From the NCBI GenBank assembly GCA_023665475.1, contig JAMPEB010000009.1, positions 1-64,000 on the forward strand: a DNA stretch of 64,000 nucleotides, read 5' to 3'. Positions 1 through 8,048 of this stretch are shown here, in pieces (the stretch's first letter is position 1; each line of letters begins with the position of its first letter). The notes beneath the pieces were generated by a model. That model saw only the letters and a program-made list of their open reading frames with translations, made no database searches and had not been told where the DNA came from. The position numbers were made by a program, and so were the translations under genes. The stretch comes from Lachnoclostridium sp. Lineage in GTDB: Bacteria; Bacillota; Clostridia; Lachnospirales; Lachnospiraceae.

Positions 1-285
1 TTATTTTGGTCTTTCATGGTTTCATAAAGCTTTTCTATTTCCTTATCTAATTCTTCTTCAGACATTTTTTATATTCTTCAGGAATCTCCAGAATATCGTT
101 TTCATATACCATTCCCCGTTACCTCCTTTACCATAATATCAAACTTTATGACTAATTCCTTAAGGGTCTCTATCTGTGCTTCGTATTCATTATAGCCTTT
201 TTCAGATATTTTTCAACAACCATCTTATAATAGCAGCATCGAATATTGAAAATTTGCTACTATATAGTATGCGGCGATAACGCGG
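1..285 (-). pseudogene. Decayed gene remnants at the window edge
   Basis: Two short reading frames can be joined only by allowing frameshifts. The downstream one starts at 112 behind a good AAGGAGGT site, but runs off frame at a poly-A tract near 66; the frame beginning ATG at 65 (MSEEELDKEIEKL...) continues it to the window edge. The upstream one ends at 102, overlapping that start (ATGGTATATGA), and can be read back to about 285 with one shift near 200. The overlap suggests two genes of one former operon. I do not recognise the family. Confidence 0.35.
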
Positions 286-367
286 AAATGGCGAAGCCTC
301 TTTCGAGTCTGTTGGCTGTTTAAATGTGCAAACTAATTCGTTTTCTCAAACAACATTTTTTATATCG

Positions 368-396
368 TTGACATATGTACATATTGATGGTAAAAT
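368..396 (+). promoter_or_regulatory. Consensus promoter of a small RNA-like unit
   Basis: TTGACA at 368-373, a 17-nt spacer and TAAAAT at 391-396 form a near-consensus sigma-A promoter. No coding frame follows. Only about 87 nt separate the expected start near 403 from the terminator ending at 489. Confidence 0.7.
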
Positions 397-402
397 ATAT
401 CT

Positions 403-489
403 TATAAAAGCTACTGCCGATAGACGGCTAGTCCACATTATATTGGTAAAAAATAACCGCTAAGTTTGTGAGACCGAGCGGTTATTTTT
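403..489 (+). ncRNA. Candidate small RNA, possibly a type I antitoxin RNA
   Basis: The stretch has its own strong promoter (368-396) and ends in an intrinsic terminator (448-489), giving a predicted transcript of about 87 nt without a plausible ORF. On the opposite strand, overlapping the 3' end, is a 33-codon hydrophobic frame (about 586 down to 485) beginning MYGYLTTIFLLLSFW, and in the next frame the terminator arm reads K-N-N-R-S. Convergent overlap of a small hydrophobic peptide with an RNA is the layout of type I toxin-antitoxin loci. The toxin frame lacks a good ribosome site and may be decayed. The RNA is inferred from promoter and terminator only. Confidence 0.45.
448..489 (+). terminator. 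Intrinsic terminator (bidirectional)
   Basis: AAAAATAACCGCT pairs with AGCGGTTATTTTT around a 15-nt loop. Both strands end in a T-run, so it can stop transcription from either side. Confidence 0.8.
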
Positions 490-585
490 GTACATAAACT
501 ATTGCTCCGGCATAGAAGCAACCAAAAAATTCCTTGCGCCAAAAACTTAATAACAAAAAGATTGTTGTTAAGTAGCCATACATAG

Positions 586-623
586 AAAAACCACCCCAAA
601 ACTTTGACCGGTAGCGAGGTGGT
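586..623 (-). terminator. Intrinsic terminator downstream of csm6
   Basis: Read on the minus strand, ACCACCTC pairs with GGGGTGGT and is followed at once by TTTTTCT. It lies about 120 nt beyond the csm6 stop and probably ends the long cas transcript. Confidence 0.6.
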
Positions 624-743
624 ATTTCCATTTCAATATCAGTCAACCCACCTTGTGGGCGGTTGCTCTTTTATTGCCAATTCAAGAGGTTTTAGGAGAA
701 ACTCTCCTAATTCTCCTAATTTCAATGGAAACATAAAACTTAT

Positions 744-2087
744 TTACTTTAACCATTGAATTATCCTTTCATTGATCTTGTCATAGGATTGCCAATCTTC
801 TTTCTGCACACGGATTCCGGCCTCTCTCATAAGATATTTAAGAATTTCAAATATTTCCTGTGCACTTTTACCGGCCTTATTTACATCCTTGGTCCTTTCC
901 AAAATCCATTCATCTGTTACAGACACAATTTCGTGTGCAGCAACATTGCGAACCCTGCCTTCAATATATGTAATTTCATTTATTTTTCTTTTTAATTCAA
1001 AATCATTGCACTTCGCTGTTATAATTTGGGCAATCTGGCTTGAATAGACCGGACCATACTTAAAACCGCCTTTGTTTTGATAAACACCCTCAAAAATTTC
1101 CGCAACTCCATTGCCATCTATTTTTTCACGGCTCCATTTTTTCACATTATCCTTGTCCAATATACAACAATCCTCTATTTTAATTCCACACCTATTTTTT
1201 AAGATATCCTCCAGCAAATCCACTGCAAGAGGCGTGATACCTCTAATAAAATCGGCATATTCCCGCCGTTTCAATTTCCTCTGTAAAACAAGAGCATATT
1301 CAAAGACCTTTTGCCTGTTTCCGTCCTTTATGGGATAAATATCGTACTTTTTTTCGTTTATCATTTTGCTGATTTTTTTATAATCCAAATTAACTCTTGC
1401 TGCCATAATCTGAATATAATTATATGCATCCTCGGAAATAGAATCTTTTATCTCATCCGCCACCGCTAACGCCGCAGCATAATCATATGCCATAATATGC
1501 TTCTTAATGATTTCATTCTTCAGCATTATTGTGAGGTTTAGACTTTTTACTTCTGTACAACGGTTTTCGGCATTGTCCTTATTATCGTCGTTTAATTCCC
1601 AGATCAATTCGGCGTCATATTCTCTTCTGTCTTCATGCTCTTCGTTAATACTCTTTTTGGGAGTGGATACTTGGATAGGCTTGAAACGATATTCTGCAAA
1701 AGTTGCCATGACAAATAAGGCACTTTTCATTGCCGGCGTTCCGGACGCCATATTTAACAGGAGTTCATCTCCCTGTTGCATTTCGCTTTCAATGTGAATG
1801 ATTTCCTCCCTGAAATCCTGATAAAACACATCATATTGTTGTACATCCACCAACTCATCCCGCTCTATCAAACGCACCTCAAACCTATGACTTAAGTGAG
1901 CGCCCAGACGCTCGATGGCATCCAGATATCGATTGTCCTTCCGATGAAACTCCAACATTTCATGGGACAAATACAGATAAACAATATCCGGCTGATAATG
2001 TCTGCAGATATGAAGCATAGAACCATCCCTAAAATATTTAATGGGGTCTGTGCCCCCTATAGGGCTGAATAAAATTTTTTTACTCAT
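744..2087 (-). CDS. csm6: Csm6, CARF-HEPN cyclic-oligoadenylate-activated RNase
   Basis: Type III-A accessory ribonuclease of 447 aa. The N-terminal CARF domain shows the SPIGGTDPI loop near residues 8-16 and the NMASGTPAMKSAL ligand-binding segment near 112-124. The C-terminal HEPN domain carries the catalytic R-x4-H as RNVAAH (R380, H385). In this family cyclic oligoadenylate made by Cas10 binds CARF and switches on degradation of RNA by HEPN. The Cas10 in this locus has an intact GGDD, so the pair should work together. The start follows a GAAGGGAAG ribosome site. The gene sits directly behind a cas1 relic, and a second, broken csm6 5' end lies at 3225-3290. Confidence 0.93.
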   Translation of the reverse strand: MSKKILFSPIGGTDPIKYFRDGSMLHICRHYQPDIVYLYLSHEMLEFHRKDNRYLDAIERLGAHLSHRFEVRLIERDELVDVQQYDVFYQDFREEIIHIESEMQQGDELLLNMASGTPAMKSALFVMATFAEYRFKPIQVSTPKKSINEEHEDRREYDAELIWELNDDNKDNAENRCTEVKSLNLTIMLKNEIIKKHIMAYDYAAALAVADEIKDSISEDAYNYIQIMAARVNLDYKKISKMINEKKYDIYPIKDGNRQKVFEYALVLQRKLKRREYADFIRGITPLAVDLLEDILKNRCGIKIEDCCILDKDNVKKWSREKIDGNGVAEIFEGVYQNKGGFKYGPVYSSQIAQIITAKCNDFELKRKINEITYIEGRVRNVAAHEIVSVTDEWILERTKDVNKAGKSAQEIFEILKYLMREAGIRVQKEDWQSYDKINERIIQWLK

Positions 2088-2108
2088 TTGTGCTTTTCTT
2101 CCCTTCTC

Positions 2109-2334
2109 TCACAGAAGCCTTTTGGCTCTTTTCATATCTTTTTAGCACGACCATCTGATTCTTTAATTTTGCACTGATGATGTTTCCGGCAAGCTCTGTG
2201 GCGAATTAGGGTTCATATAGCGCATTGCGTTGTCATCCGGGCATGTCCCACAATAGTAATGCTCTCCAAGGTTTCAATGAGAACCAACTTTTTTCATCTT
2301 GTTTCCCCTCGTTCATTTTTCTATTTCAAAGACC
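2109..2334 (-). pseudogene. Relic of a second cas1 (5' half with internal deletions)
   Basis: This non-coding gap aligns closely with the start and upstream leader of the intact cas1 (about 4276-4690). Shared blocks include the segments around TTTTTCTATTTCAAAGAC, GCATGTCCCA.AATAGTAATG and CTTTAAT..TGGCACTGAT. Two internal segments are missing: one of about 110 nt joined at CATTG, the other joined at TTTTCAT. The 3' half of cas1 and all of cas2 are absent; the relic runs straight into the csm6 upstream region. The divergence and deletions show an old, non-functional duplicate. Confidence 0.85.
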
Positions 2335-2416
2335 TTAGTTTCGTCAGTCGGTTTACGATATATTTCACACACTACATTTCTCCCAGCCCGAACCCTAATG
2401 AATTCCCTTATCATAA

Positions 2417-2821
2417 TTAGACCTTGATAACCAAAGGTTCATTGTAATATGCAATCAGGCTGTCATGGGTCATAAACTTCATACCCTCTGATTTTGCTTG
2501 TGCAAGTAAAATCCTGTCAAAGGGATCTTTGTGCAGCGGGGCATCCTTCGGGCGTACCAGAGTCTCTAATTCAGCAGAGTGCTTATTAAATATTGGCAAC
2601 GCAATAAAACCGCTATCTTCACACCCCTTCTCAAGATGTTTCCCACTGTATAAAAATGTTTCCGGATGAGCCATATGTTTAATTGTAATCTCCCACACAG
2701 AAGCAGCGCTATAATAAATTTCATTATCTTCATCAAGTATCATTGCCCTTGCCTCATCTGACAATTCCGCTGAATCCAATACAGCCCATATTGCAATATG
2801 GGTGTCAAGCAAAATTTTCAT
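2417..2821 (-). CDS. PIN-domain toxin (VapC-like RNase)
   Basis: A 134-aa single-domain PIN protein. The acidic residues expected for a metal-dependent RNase are visible: LLDTHIAIW at the N-terminus (D6), ASVWEI near residue 41, HKDPFDRILLAQA near 97 (two Asp), and THDSLI near 118. This is the VapC subgroup found with small upstream antitoxins. Its start overlaps the stop of the antitoxin gene by one base at 2821, so the two are translationally coupled. The pair lies inside the cas locus between the csm6 and cas1 relics. The toxic target is unknown, probably a tRNA or other structured RNA as in characterised VapCs. Confidence 0.85.
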   Translation of the reverse strand: MKILLDTHIAIWAVLDSAELSDEARAMILDEDNEIYYSAASVWEITIKHMAHPETFLYSGKHLEKGCEDSGFIALPIFNKHSAELETLVRPKDAPLHKDPFDRILLAQAKSEGMKFMTHDSLIAYYNEPLVIKV

Positions 2822-3069
2822 TAATCATTCACCCCAAACAATCTTGCAATTTCGTCATTGCACTCGTCTATATCATGACCATCCGCCACAAACTTCTGTC
2901 CTTTCATGCTTCCTAATCTGCGTTTTTTCTTTTGTTTATCAATGCCGCAACCTATGCTTTTTGATTCTGCAGGCATCACAAATCGCTGTATCATATCAAG
3001 AATAAAATTCAAACTGTCATCAGAAAGTCCATCCAACGATTGTGTAATCTGATTCTGCAATGTTGACAT
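2821..3069 (-). CDS. Antitoxin of the PIN toxin pair
   Basis: An 82-aa partner of the PIN toxin. The start ATG at 3069 is preferred over an upstream GTG because AAGGTGG sits about 8 nt before it. The N-terminal half (STLQNQITQSLDGLSDDSL...) is helical and resembles DUF2281-like antitoxins; the middle is basic (KQKKKRRLG) and the acidic C-terminus is likely to contact the toxin. A weak promoter with TACAAT at 3098-3103 precedes it. The family assignment rests mainly on gene order and size. Confidence 0.7.
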   Translation of the reverse strand: MSTLQNQITQSLDGLSDDSLNFILDMIQRFVMPAESKSIGCGIDKQKKKRRLGSMKGQKFVADGHDIDECNDEIARLFGVND

Positions 3070-3224
3070 AACAAGCACCACCTTTCTTCCTAATCATATT
3101 GTATCAAAAAATTCAACTATTTACACTATATTTTTATGAAAAGGATGCAGCAAAATCTTTCCTGACATCCATATCCAGATTCTCATAGACAATTTTCTGA
3201 TAATTCCTTAAAATTTGATAGGAG

Positions 3225-3290
3225 CCTTTCCCCTATCGGGCCGAATAAAAATTTTTTACTCATTTACTTTTTCTTCCTTTCTCTGTTAAA
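3225..3290 (-). pseudogene. Relic of a second csm6 (5' end and leader)
   Basis: ATG at 3263 begins MSKKFLFGPIGE, matching MSKKILFSPIGG of the intact Csm6, and the upstream bases (TTCTTCC.TTCTCT on the plus strand) match the csm6 leader at about 2088-2106. Similarity ends after about a dozen codons and the frame stops at about codon 27. The relic lies just downstream of cas2, where csm6 would be expected in a cas1-cas2-csm6 order. Confidence 0.8.
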
Positions 3291-3304
3291 ATTATAACTG
3301 CCGC

Positions 3305-3643
3305 TTAAATGATAATAATATCCTCTGCTTCTGTTTCTGTTTTCTTTCCGAAAGTAACCACCTGCCCTTTTCCTATAATCTTATAGGCCCTTATGCTATC
3401 TTCCGGCGAAGTATATGCGGGCAGGCGTTCGAGCAGTTCTTTATATCTCTTATCTGTAATGACCGCCTCAAATGCGGATTTCTGTATTCTAAATCCATAA
3501 CCTAATAATAATTTTGATAACTTCAGCCGCTTTTTATTGTCTGTTATATCATAAATTATTAGAACAAAAACTTTATCATTGTTCGCGTATTCGTTTATTT
3601 CAAAAAAATAATCTTCCTTTTCCATCATCTCTCTTCCATCCAT
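3305..3643 (-). CDS. cas2: Cas2, CRISPR adaptation protein
   Basis: A 112-aa Cas2. The ferredoxin-like core begins KVFVLIIYDITDNKKR with the conserved Asp at about residue 32, followed by LLLGYGFRIQKSAFEA, typical of Cas2 dimers that bridge Cas1 in the spacer-integration complex. It starts 17 nt after the cas1 stop, so the two are co-transcribed. The start is uncertain: M1 has only a weak ribosome site, while M6/M7 follow GGAAGAG. The first 22 residues are an unusual N-terminal addition under the annotated start. Confidence 0.93.
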   Translation of the reverse strand: MDGREMMEKEDYFFEINEYANNDKVFVLIIYDITDNKKRLKLSKLLLGYGFRIQKSAFEAVITDKRYKELLERLPAYTSPEDSIRAYKIIGKGQVVTFGKKTETEAEDIIII

Positions 3644-3660
3644 AAAACAGCCTCTGCCTC

Positions 3661-4662
3661 TTACCTTATTTCTATGGGTTTATACAAAGTTGCATCTCCC
3701 GCTTCAATCGCCTTTACCAATAAATCCATCTGCAGCGCAATGCCTCTTCGGAAGCTTACGGCATAATCAACATACGGCAAATACCTTACCTCCGTTTGCA
3801 ACTTCTTTTCCAATTTTGATAAAAATATTTTGAGTCCGCTTCTGGTCAAATAACATCCCGGTTCATCAATATTTGTCAGAAAATCTTCTTTATGAATTTC
3901 ATGTCCGTTAATAATACTCATTACAGTTGAATCTACGATAACGGCTCTCCATTCTTCCATCATGTCACTTGCAAGAGTTGGGTGCTTTTCCTTGTCCCTG
4001 TGCATAAATCCAAAATATGGATTGAGTCCTTTCACTTCAATTTTATCATAAAGTTCATTCATCAGCACCGAATAGCCAAGACTAATCATAGAATTAAATT
4101 CGTCTCTTGGAGGGCGTTTACTTCTCCCCGAAAAATAAAACTCCGGCTCAATCAATACTGACAGCCCTTCAAAATACGCTTTCGCCCCTTGCCCTTCATA
4201 GCCCATAATTTTCGGAATGCTCTTACAGTATGGAATTTTTTCCTTACAAATAAGCATCATTTTCAAAGCTTCGCTCACAGAAGCCTTTTTGCTTTTTTCA
4301 TATCTTTTCAACACTACTATTTGATTCTTTAATTTGGCACTGATAATGTTTCTGGCAAGCTCTATGGCAAATTCGGTTTCATATAGAGCGCATTGTTTTC
4401 TTTGTCTCTCTGTATTGATATGCCCGGTGGATTGCAGCCTGCCAAAATAACTACCTCCCTTTGAAAAATAGGAAACAGGAATCCCTCGTTTGAGGCATTC
4501 TTGAACACATTGGGTTGTCATCTGGGCATGTCCCATAATAGTAATGCTCTCCAAGGTTTCGATGGGAACCAACTTTTTCATGCCATCGGCATACAAAACA
4601 TAACAGCGGTTTTCCTCAGTGCCAATAAGTGCATTACTTTCATTTACAAATAGCAGGCTCAT
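3661..4662 (-). CDS. cas1: Cas1, CRISPR integrase
   Basis: A 333-aa Cas1 that integrates new spacers with Cas2. The metal-binding residues are visible: E156 in YEGQGAKAYF, H221 in FGFMHRDK, and an acidic residue in SDMMEEWR (E236/E237). Length and the N-terminal beta domain (MGHAQMTTQCVQECLKRGIPV) are normal. The gene lies between the array and cas2, and its upstream leader abuts the degenerate last repeat. A decayed copy of its 5' half is at 2109-2334. Confidence 0.95.
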   Translation of the reverse strand: MSLLFVNESNALIGTEENRCYVLYADGMKKLVPIETLESITIMGHAQMTTQCVQECLKRGIPVSYFSKGGSYFGRLQSTGHINTERQRKQCALYETEFAIELARNIISAKLKNQIVVLKRYEKSKKASVSEALKMMLICKEKIPYCKSIPKIMGYEGQGAKAYFEGLSVLIEPEFYFSGRSKRPPRDEFNSMISLGYSVLMNELYDKIEVKGLNPYFGFMHRDKEKHPTLASDMMEEWRAVIVDSTVMSIINGHEIHKEDFLTNIDEPGCYLTRSGLKIFLSKLEKKLQTEVRYLPYVDYAVSFRRGIALQMDLLVKAIEAGDATLYKPIEIR

Positions 4663-4710
4663 CTTGTTTCCCTTCCTTCATTTTTCTATTTCAAAGACTA
4701 TACCATGCCC

Positions 4711-5179
4711 ATCTCCGTCCCCTTCCGGGGTATCTATTTTCTAATCGCAATGTACGACATCTGTCAGCAACTGCTCCCTTGTTTCCGTCCCCTTCCAGGG
4801 TATCTATTTTCTAATCTTTGTGTGTACAATTCCATTAGTATGGTTATTTTGTGTTTCCGTCCCCTTCCGGGGTATCTATTTTCTAATCTCAAATAAAACA
4901 AACGGAGGATACGGAAATGAAAGAAAGGTTTCCGTCCCCTTCCGGGGTATCTATTTTCTAATCAGTACATAGGGGAAGTAAAGAATATTTTCTGTAGAAG
5001 TTTCCGTCCCCTTCCGGGGTATCTATTTTCTAATCGGAGAAGTAAAAGCGTCTAGAGCGGATGGAAATGTTTCCGTCCCCTTCCGGGGTATCTATTTTCT
5101 AATCTTTAGCCAAGTCGACAGTGTCGGAGCTTTTAAAAATTGGGTTTCCGTCCCCTTCCGGGGTATCTATTTTCTAATC
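4711..5179 (-). CRISPR. CRISPR array, 7 repeats and 6 spacers
   Basis: Repeats of 36 bp at 4711-4746, 4781-4816, 4853-4888, 4928-4963, 5000-5035, 5069-5104 and 5144-5179. On the plus strand each reads GTTTCCGTCC, then a CCCCTTCCGGGG palindrome, then TTTTCTAATC. Spacers are 34, 36, 39, 36, 33 and 39 nt. The 4711 repeat has two changes at its first three bases and the 4781 repeat one (CCAGGG), so 4711 is the old, leader-distal end. On the minus strand repeats end ACGGAAAC, which fits the 8-nt crRNA 5' handle, so transcription should run from 5179 to 4711. The palindrome would form a CCCC-GGAA-GGGG hairpin for Cas6. Confidence 0.97.
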
Positions 5180-5315
5180 TCTCTCCCCCATATCCCTCTA
5201 TCCATGCATATGGCAGACCCTGTTTGCGGGGGAAAAATTTTTTATTGGCTGTCAGCAGTCACTTCAATAGGAAAAATGCCCTCAATCCCTTGATTTTCAT
5301 GGTGCGCGGCAAACT
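5180..5315 (-). promoter_or_regulatory. Probable CRISPR leader
   Basis: 136 nt between the csm5 stop and the first (newest) repeat. On the minus strand TTGAAG, a 17-nt spacer and TAAAAA form a weak possible promoter; the array may also be read from the csm operon. Position is inferred from repeat orientation and the degenerate repeat at the other end. Confidence 0.55.
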
Positions 5316-6431
5316 TCACACAGCCTCTATGCTCTCAATGCTGCACATTCCCATCTGCAATAGCTTCCCCTGATACCTTGTGCATTTAATGGTATGGGGC
5401 GATGCCCCATACATCCTATCCCTATGATGTTTATGTGCTTGCGGTACTTTTGTCTTTTCAAATACAAGCTGGGCAAACTCTAATCCTTCCTGTTTCCCAT
5501 ACATGGGATAAACCACAGTTTTTGACACAAAACCACATCCCCCACCGCAAAAAACATAATTTTCTTTCGGCGCATCCATACCCTTAAAAGCACATGCAAA
5601 ATTCTCATGATACTTGGTTGCGAAAATCTTGACTGCTTCCATAATCTGCTGCTCGGACAATTTACAAAGGCTCGTATCAACCGTCATGGTAAAACGAATC
5701 TCCGTATGCGGCTTTATGCATTCGCGCAGAATGGGAAGTTGTTTCTCTTCCCCATTGGTGTGCCTGTCAATCTTCTGACACAACACAAGGTCATTCACCG
5801 AAAGCGGCTCGCTGTCACTGATTACAAAACCCTGCAGTATATCGTTCACTGCATCTTGAGGCTTGCTGTCAGGTCTGTTCAGCGTTCTGAATGCAACTCC
5901 CTCTATTTCCCCAATATCCCTTTTTAAATAACGCATTCTTTTTTCATCTTGCCCTGCATTCCGGCGCATATTATCCTTCTGCTTTGCATACTTGCCGGGT
6001 TCCTTGATGATATCTGCCCCCAGCAATATCGTCCGAAACATCCCTTTTAAAGAACTTCCCGGAATGTAAGACATTCCATATGCATCCTTTATACAGCCCA
6101 AAATCTGCAGCCGGTTAGCTCCTTTATCGAGAATCGCATCGCCGCAATCCAGCCTATACTTGATAAATTTATTCCAATCTGCTGGATTTATCCGCTGCTT
6201 TTCCATCCACTGAGTCAGGCTGAAATTTCCCTTCCCCAATAAATACTCTTCAAAAGCATTCTCTTTCCCCTGTCTCTTTAGTTCAGCATACAATAATTGT
6301 ATATCCGTAATGCCCACCTGCTTGCGGTTTAAAAATAAATATTCCTTTTTTCCTATTTCTTTTCCGCTTCCGACAAAAACCGGCCCCACTGTATGCATTA
6401 TGACCCGATAACTTTTCAAATATTGCTTCAT
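5316..6431 (-). CDS. csm5: Csm5, type III-A effector subunit
   Basis: A 371-aa RAMP protein of the Csm complex, placed near the 3' end of the crRNA and needed for its maturation. The start is MKQYLKSYRVIMHT at 6431, behind GGAGG within the csm4 tail; a longer upstream frame has no ribosome site and overlaps csm4. The RAMP signature is seen in GPVFVGSGKEIGKKEY near residue 15 and SYIPGSSLKGMFRT near 130. It starts 4 nt after csm4 and is the last effector gene before the array. Confidence 0.92.
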   Translation of the reverse strand: MKQYLKSYRVIMHTVGPVFVGSGKEIGKKEYLFLNRKQVGITDIQLLYAELKRQGKENAFEEYLLGKGNFSLTQWMEKQRINPADWNKFIKYRLDCGDAILDKGANRLQILGCIKDAYGMSYIPGSSLKGMFRTILLGADIIKEPGKYAKQKDNMRRNAGQDEKRMRYLKRDIGEIEGVAFRTLNRPDSKPQDAVNDILQGFVISDSEPLSVNDLVLCQKIDRHTNGEEKQLPILRECIKPHTEIRFTMTVDTSLCKLSEQQIMEAVKIFATKYHENFACAFKGMDAPKENYVFCGGGCGFVSKTVVYPMYGKQEGLEFAQLVFEKTKVPQAHKHHRDRMYGASPHTIKCTRYQGKLLQMGMCSIESIEAV

Positions 6432-6435
6432 ACCT

Positions 6436-7359
6436 CTATACCTCCACCAGCATAGGTTTTGCATAACGGTACACCGGATGTCCGCCGCCCTCGCCTGATA
6501 CATCGTAAATATCGCCATTGAACTTTTCCGCAAAGCAGGAGCCTGACTTAAAAACATATAAATCTCTTTTTCTCATTTGCTCCGGCGCATATTGTTCTGA
6601 TGCCACAAACCCGCTTCTCTTGCAAAGCAGATACTCCGCATCCTTTAAAAGAGTCTCCAATTCTTCATCCGTCGGCAGGGATACGGACAGGGACATATAT
6701 CTTGCCCCTTTGGCATCCAATCTTTTACAAAAGCTTTCCGGCACTTCGCCCTGAAACAGCATAAACCTTCCAAGCCCCGATGCCCTCTTGCCGCCAATCC
6801 CGCTGAGCGAAAGATTTTCCAGCAACTCTTCCACTAACTCCAATGCCTCTTCTTTTTCATATCCCGCTATCAAATACAAGCCGTTCCCTTTTCCATAATA
6901 GTATGTACCGATTCTATATGGCTCTGTTTTTTCCTCACCCCGTATGGAAACAGCCGTTTTCATTTCAAAATGGCCCAGCTTTTCCAGATTAGGTGCGTTC
7001 AACACATCATATTGTCCCTGCAGATAAATGTCCAACATGTCCATCGGAATATATTTCAATTTTTTATAGGCTTTTTTTGTTGCGGAATCCCCGTTGCCAT
7101 CTGACGGTTCTATGCACTTCATAGGCTTGGGTACATAATAGGTATCGCCCATATAAGGAAACATATCCGATAACAGCAGGCTGCCCTCTTTTGCATAACG
7201 GTAAAAATCCTGAAGCACATTCTCACTGATTTTTACTGCTTCCTGACATAATGCTGAAAAAAGCGTGTCTGCACAGCAGATGTATTCGCCCTCGCCCAGA
7301 TTATGTTTCCCAAAATGAACAGCGGACTGAAATGTAAGCTTGTATAACTTATATTTCAT
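6436..7359 (-). CDS. csm4: Csm4, type III-A effector subunit
   Basis: A 307-aa RAMP protein (Cas5-group) that binds the crRNA 5' handle and contacts Cas10. It shows an N-terminal FQSAVHFGKHNLGEGEY segment and the glycine-rich loop GIGGKRASGLGRF near residue 190, both usual for Csm4. Only 2 nt separate it from csm3 and 4 nt from csm5. Confidence 0.92.
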   Translation of the reverse strand: MKYKLYKLTFQSAVHFGKHNLGEGEYICCADTLFSALCQEAVKISENVLQDFYRYAKEGSLLLSDMFPYMGDTYYVPKPMKCIEPSDGNGDSATKKAYKKLKYIPMDMLDIYLQGQYDVLNAPNLEKLGHFEMKTAVSIRGEEKTEPYRIGTYYYGKGNGLYLIAGYEKEEALELVEELLENLSLSGIGGKRASGLGRFMLFQGEVPESFCKRLDAKGARYMSLSVSLPTDEELETLLKDAEYLLCKRSGFVASEQYAPEQMRKRDLYVFKSGSCFAEKFNGDIYDVSGEGGGHPVYRYAKPMLVEV

Positions 7360-7361
7360 AC

Positions 7362-8030
7362 CTATGCCTCCCTGACTGCGCTCTTCAAGATTTCATTGCA
7401 TTGTACCAGAATATTTTCCGGCACTTCGCCGACCACCGTTTCCGCATACAAATCACGGAACACCACTTTGCCATATCCACGGGAACCATTTCCACCCAGA
7501 TAATCATATTGGAGAAGCTTTAGCCCTTCTGCGAAAACAGATATGTCCTCTACTGCCTGAGCCTCATCTTCCACCTCATAGATAATGTCAATGCCAAATT
7601 CCGAACCGCGAATAATCCTTTCTATCTGGCGGGGATTTGCCACAGCCGTTGTACGGCTAATGCTATTCTCAAACTTAACTTCCGTCAGGCTTTGCAAGCC
7701 CTGTTTCCGCAGCGCCGCTTCATTTGTCAAAAACATATCCGATATAATAATACGGCTTCTTTTCACATTGCCTTTTTTTGCGCATCCGAACAGTCTTGTA
7801 AGGCATTCCGCATCATCATCCGGATTTCTCACCTCATCATTGTATTCCTTCGCCAATAATGTTCGGATTTTGCCCTTGAGAGAACTCCCCGGTATCATCG
7901 GCAGGCGGGTTCTCGCATCTTTTATCACCGGCGAATCCACTGCCCCTATCGCGGCAAACGCGGAAGAACCGCCGATGTGCATACCTGTTTTTACTTCCAA
8001 TATTCCCGTTATTTGTATTTTGGCGTACAT
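7362..8030 (-). CDS. csm3: Csm3, backbone subunit and target-RNA nuclease
   Basis: A 222-aa Csm3 that forms the crRNA-bound filament and cleaves target RNA every 6 nt. The segment HIGGSSAFAAIGAVDSPV contains Asp32, the position known to be catalytic in Csm3, and IPGSSLKGKIRTL is the RAMP glycine-rich motif. The residue is intact, so RNA cleavage should be active. It lies 18 nt after csm2 and 2 nt before csm4. Confidence 0.96.
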   Translation of the reverse strand: MYAKIQITGILEVKTGMHIGGSSAFAAIGAVDSPVIKDARTRLPMIPGSSLKGKIRTLLAKEYNDEVRNPDDDAECLTRLFGCAKKGNVKRSRIIISDMFLTNEAALRKQGLQSLTEVKFENSISRTTAVANPRQIERIIRGSEFGIDIIYEVEDEAQAVEDISVFAEGLKLLQYDYLGGNGSRGYGKVVFRDLYAETVVGEVPENILVQCNEILKSAVREA

Positions 8031-8048
8031 AAAACCCCTCCTTTAATT

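Noticed and set aside
4629..5373. Plus-strand reading frames with repeated GFRPLPGYLFSN-like peptides
   Set aside because: They are translations of the CRISPR repeats; there is no ribosome site and the period equals repeat plus spacer.
6432..6557. Extended start of Csm5
   Set aside because: The extra residues are csm4 sequence in another frame; the MKQYLKSYR start has GGAGG at the right distance.
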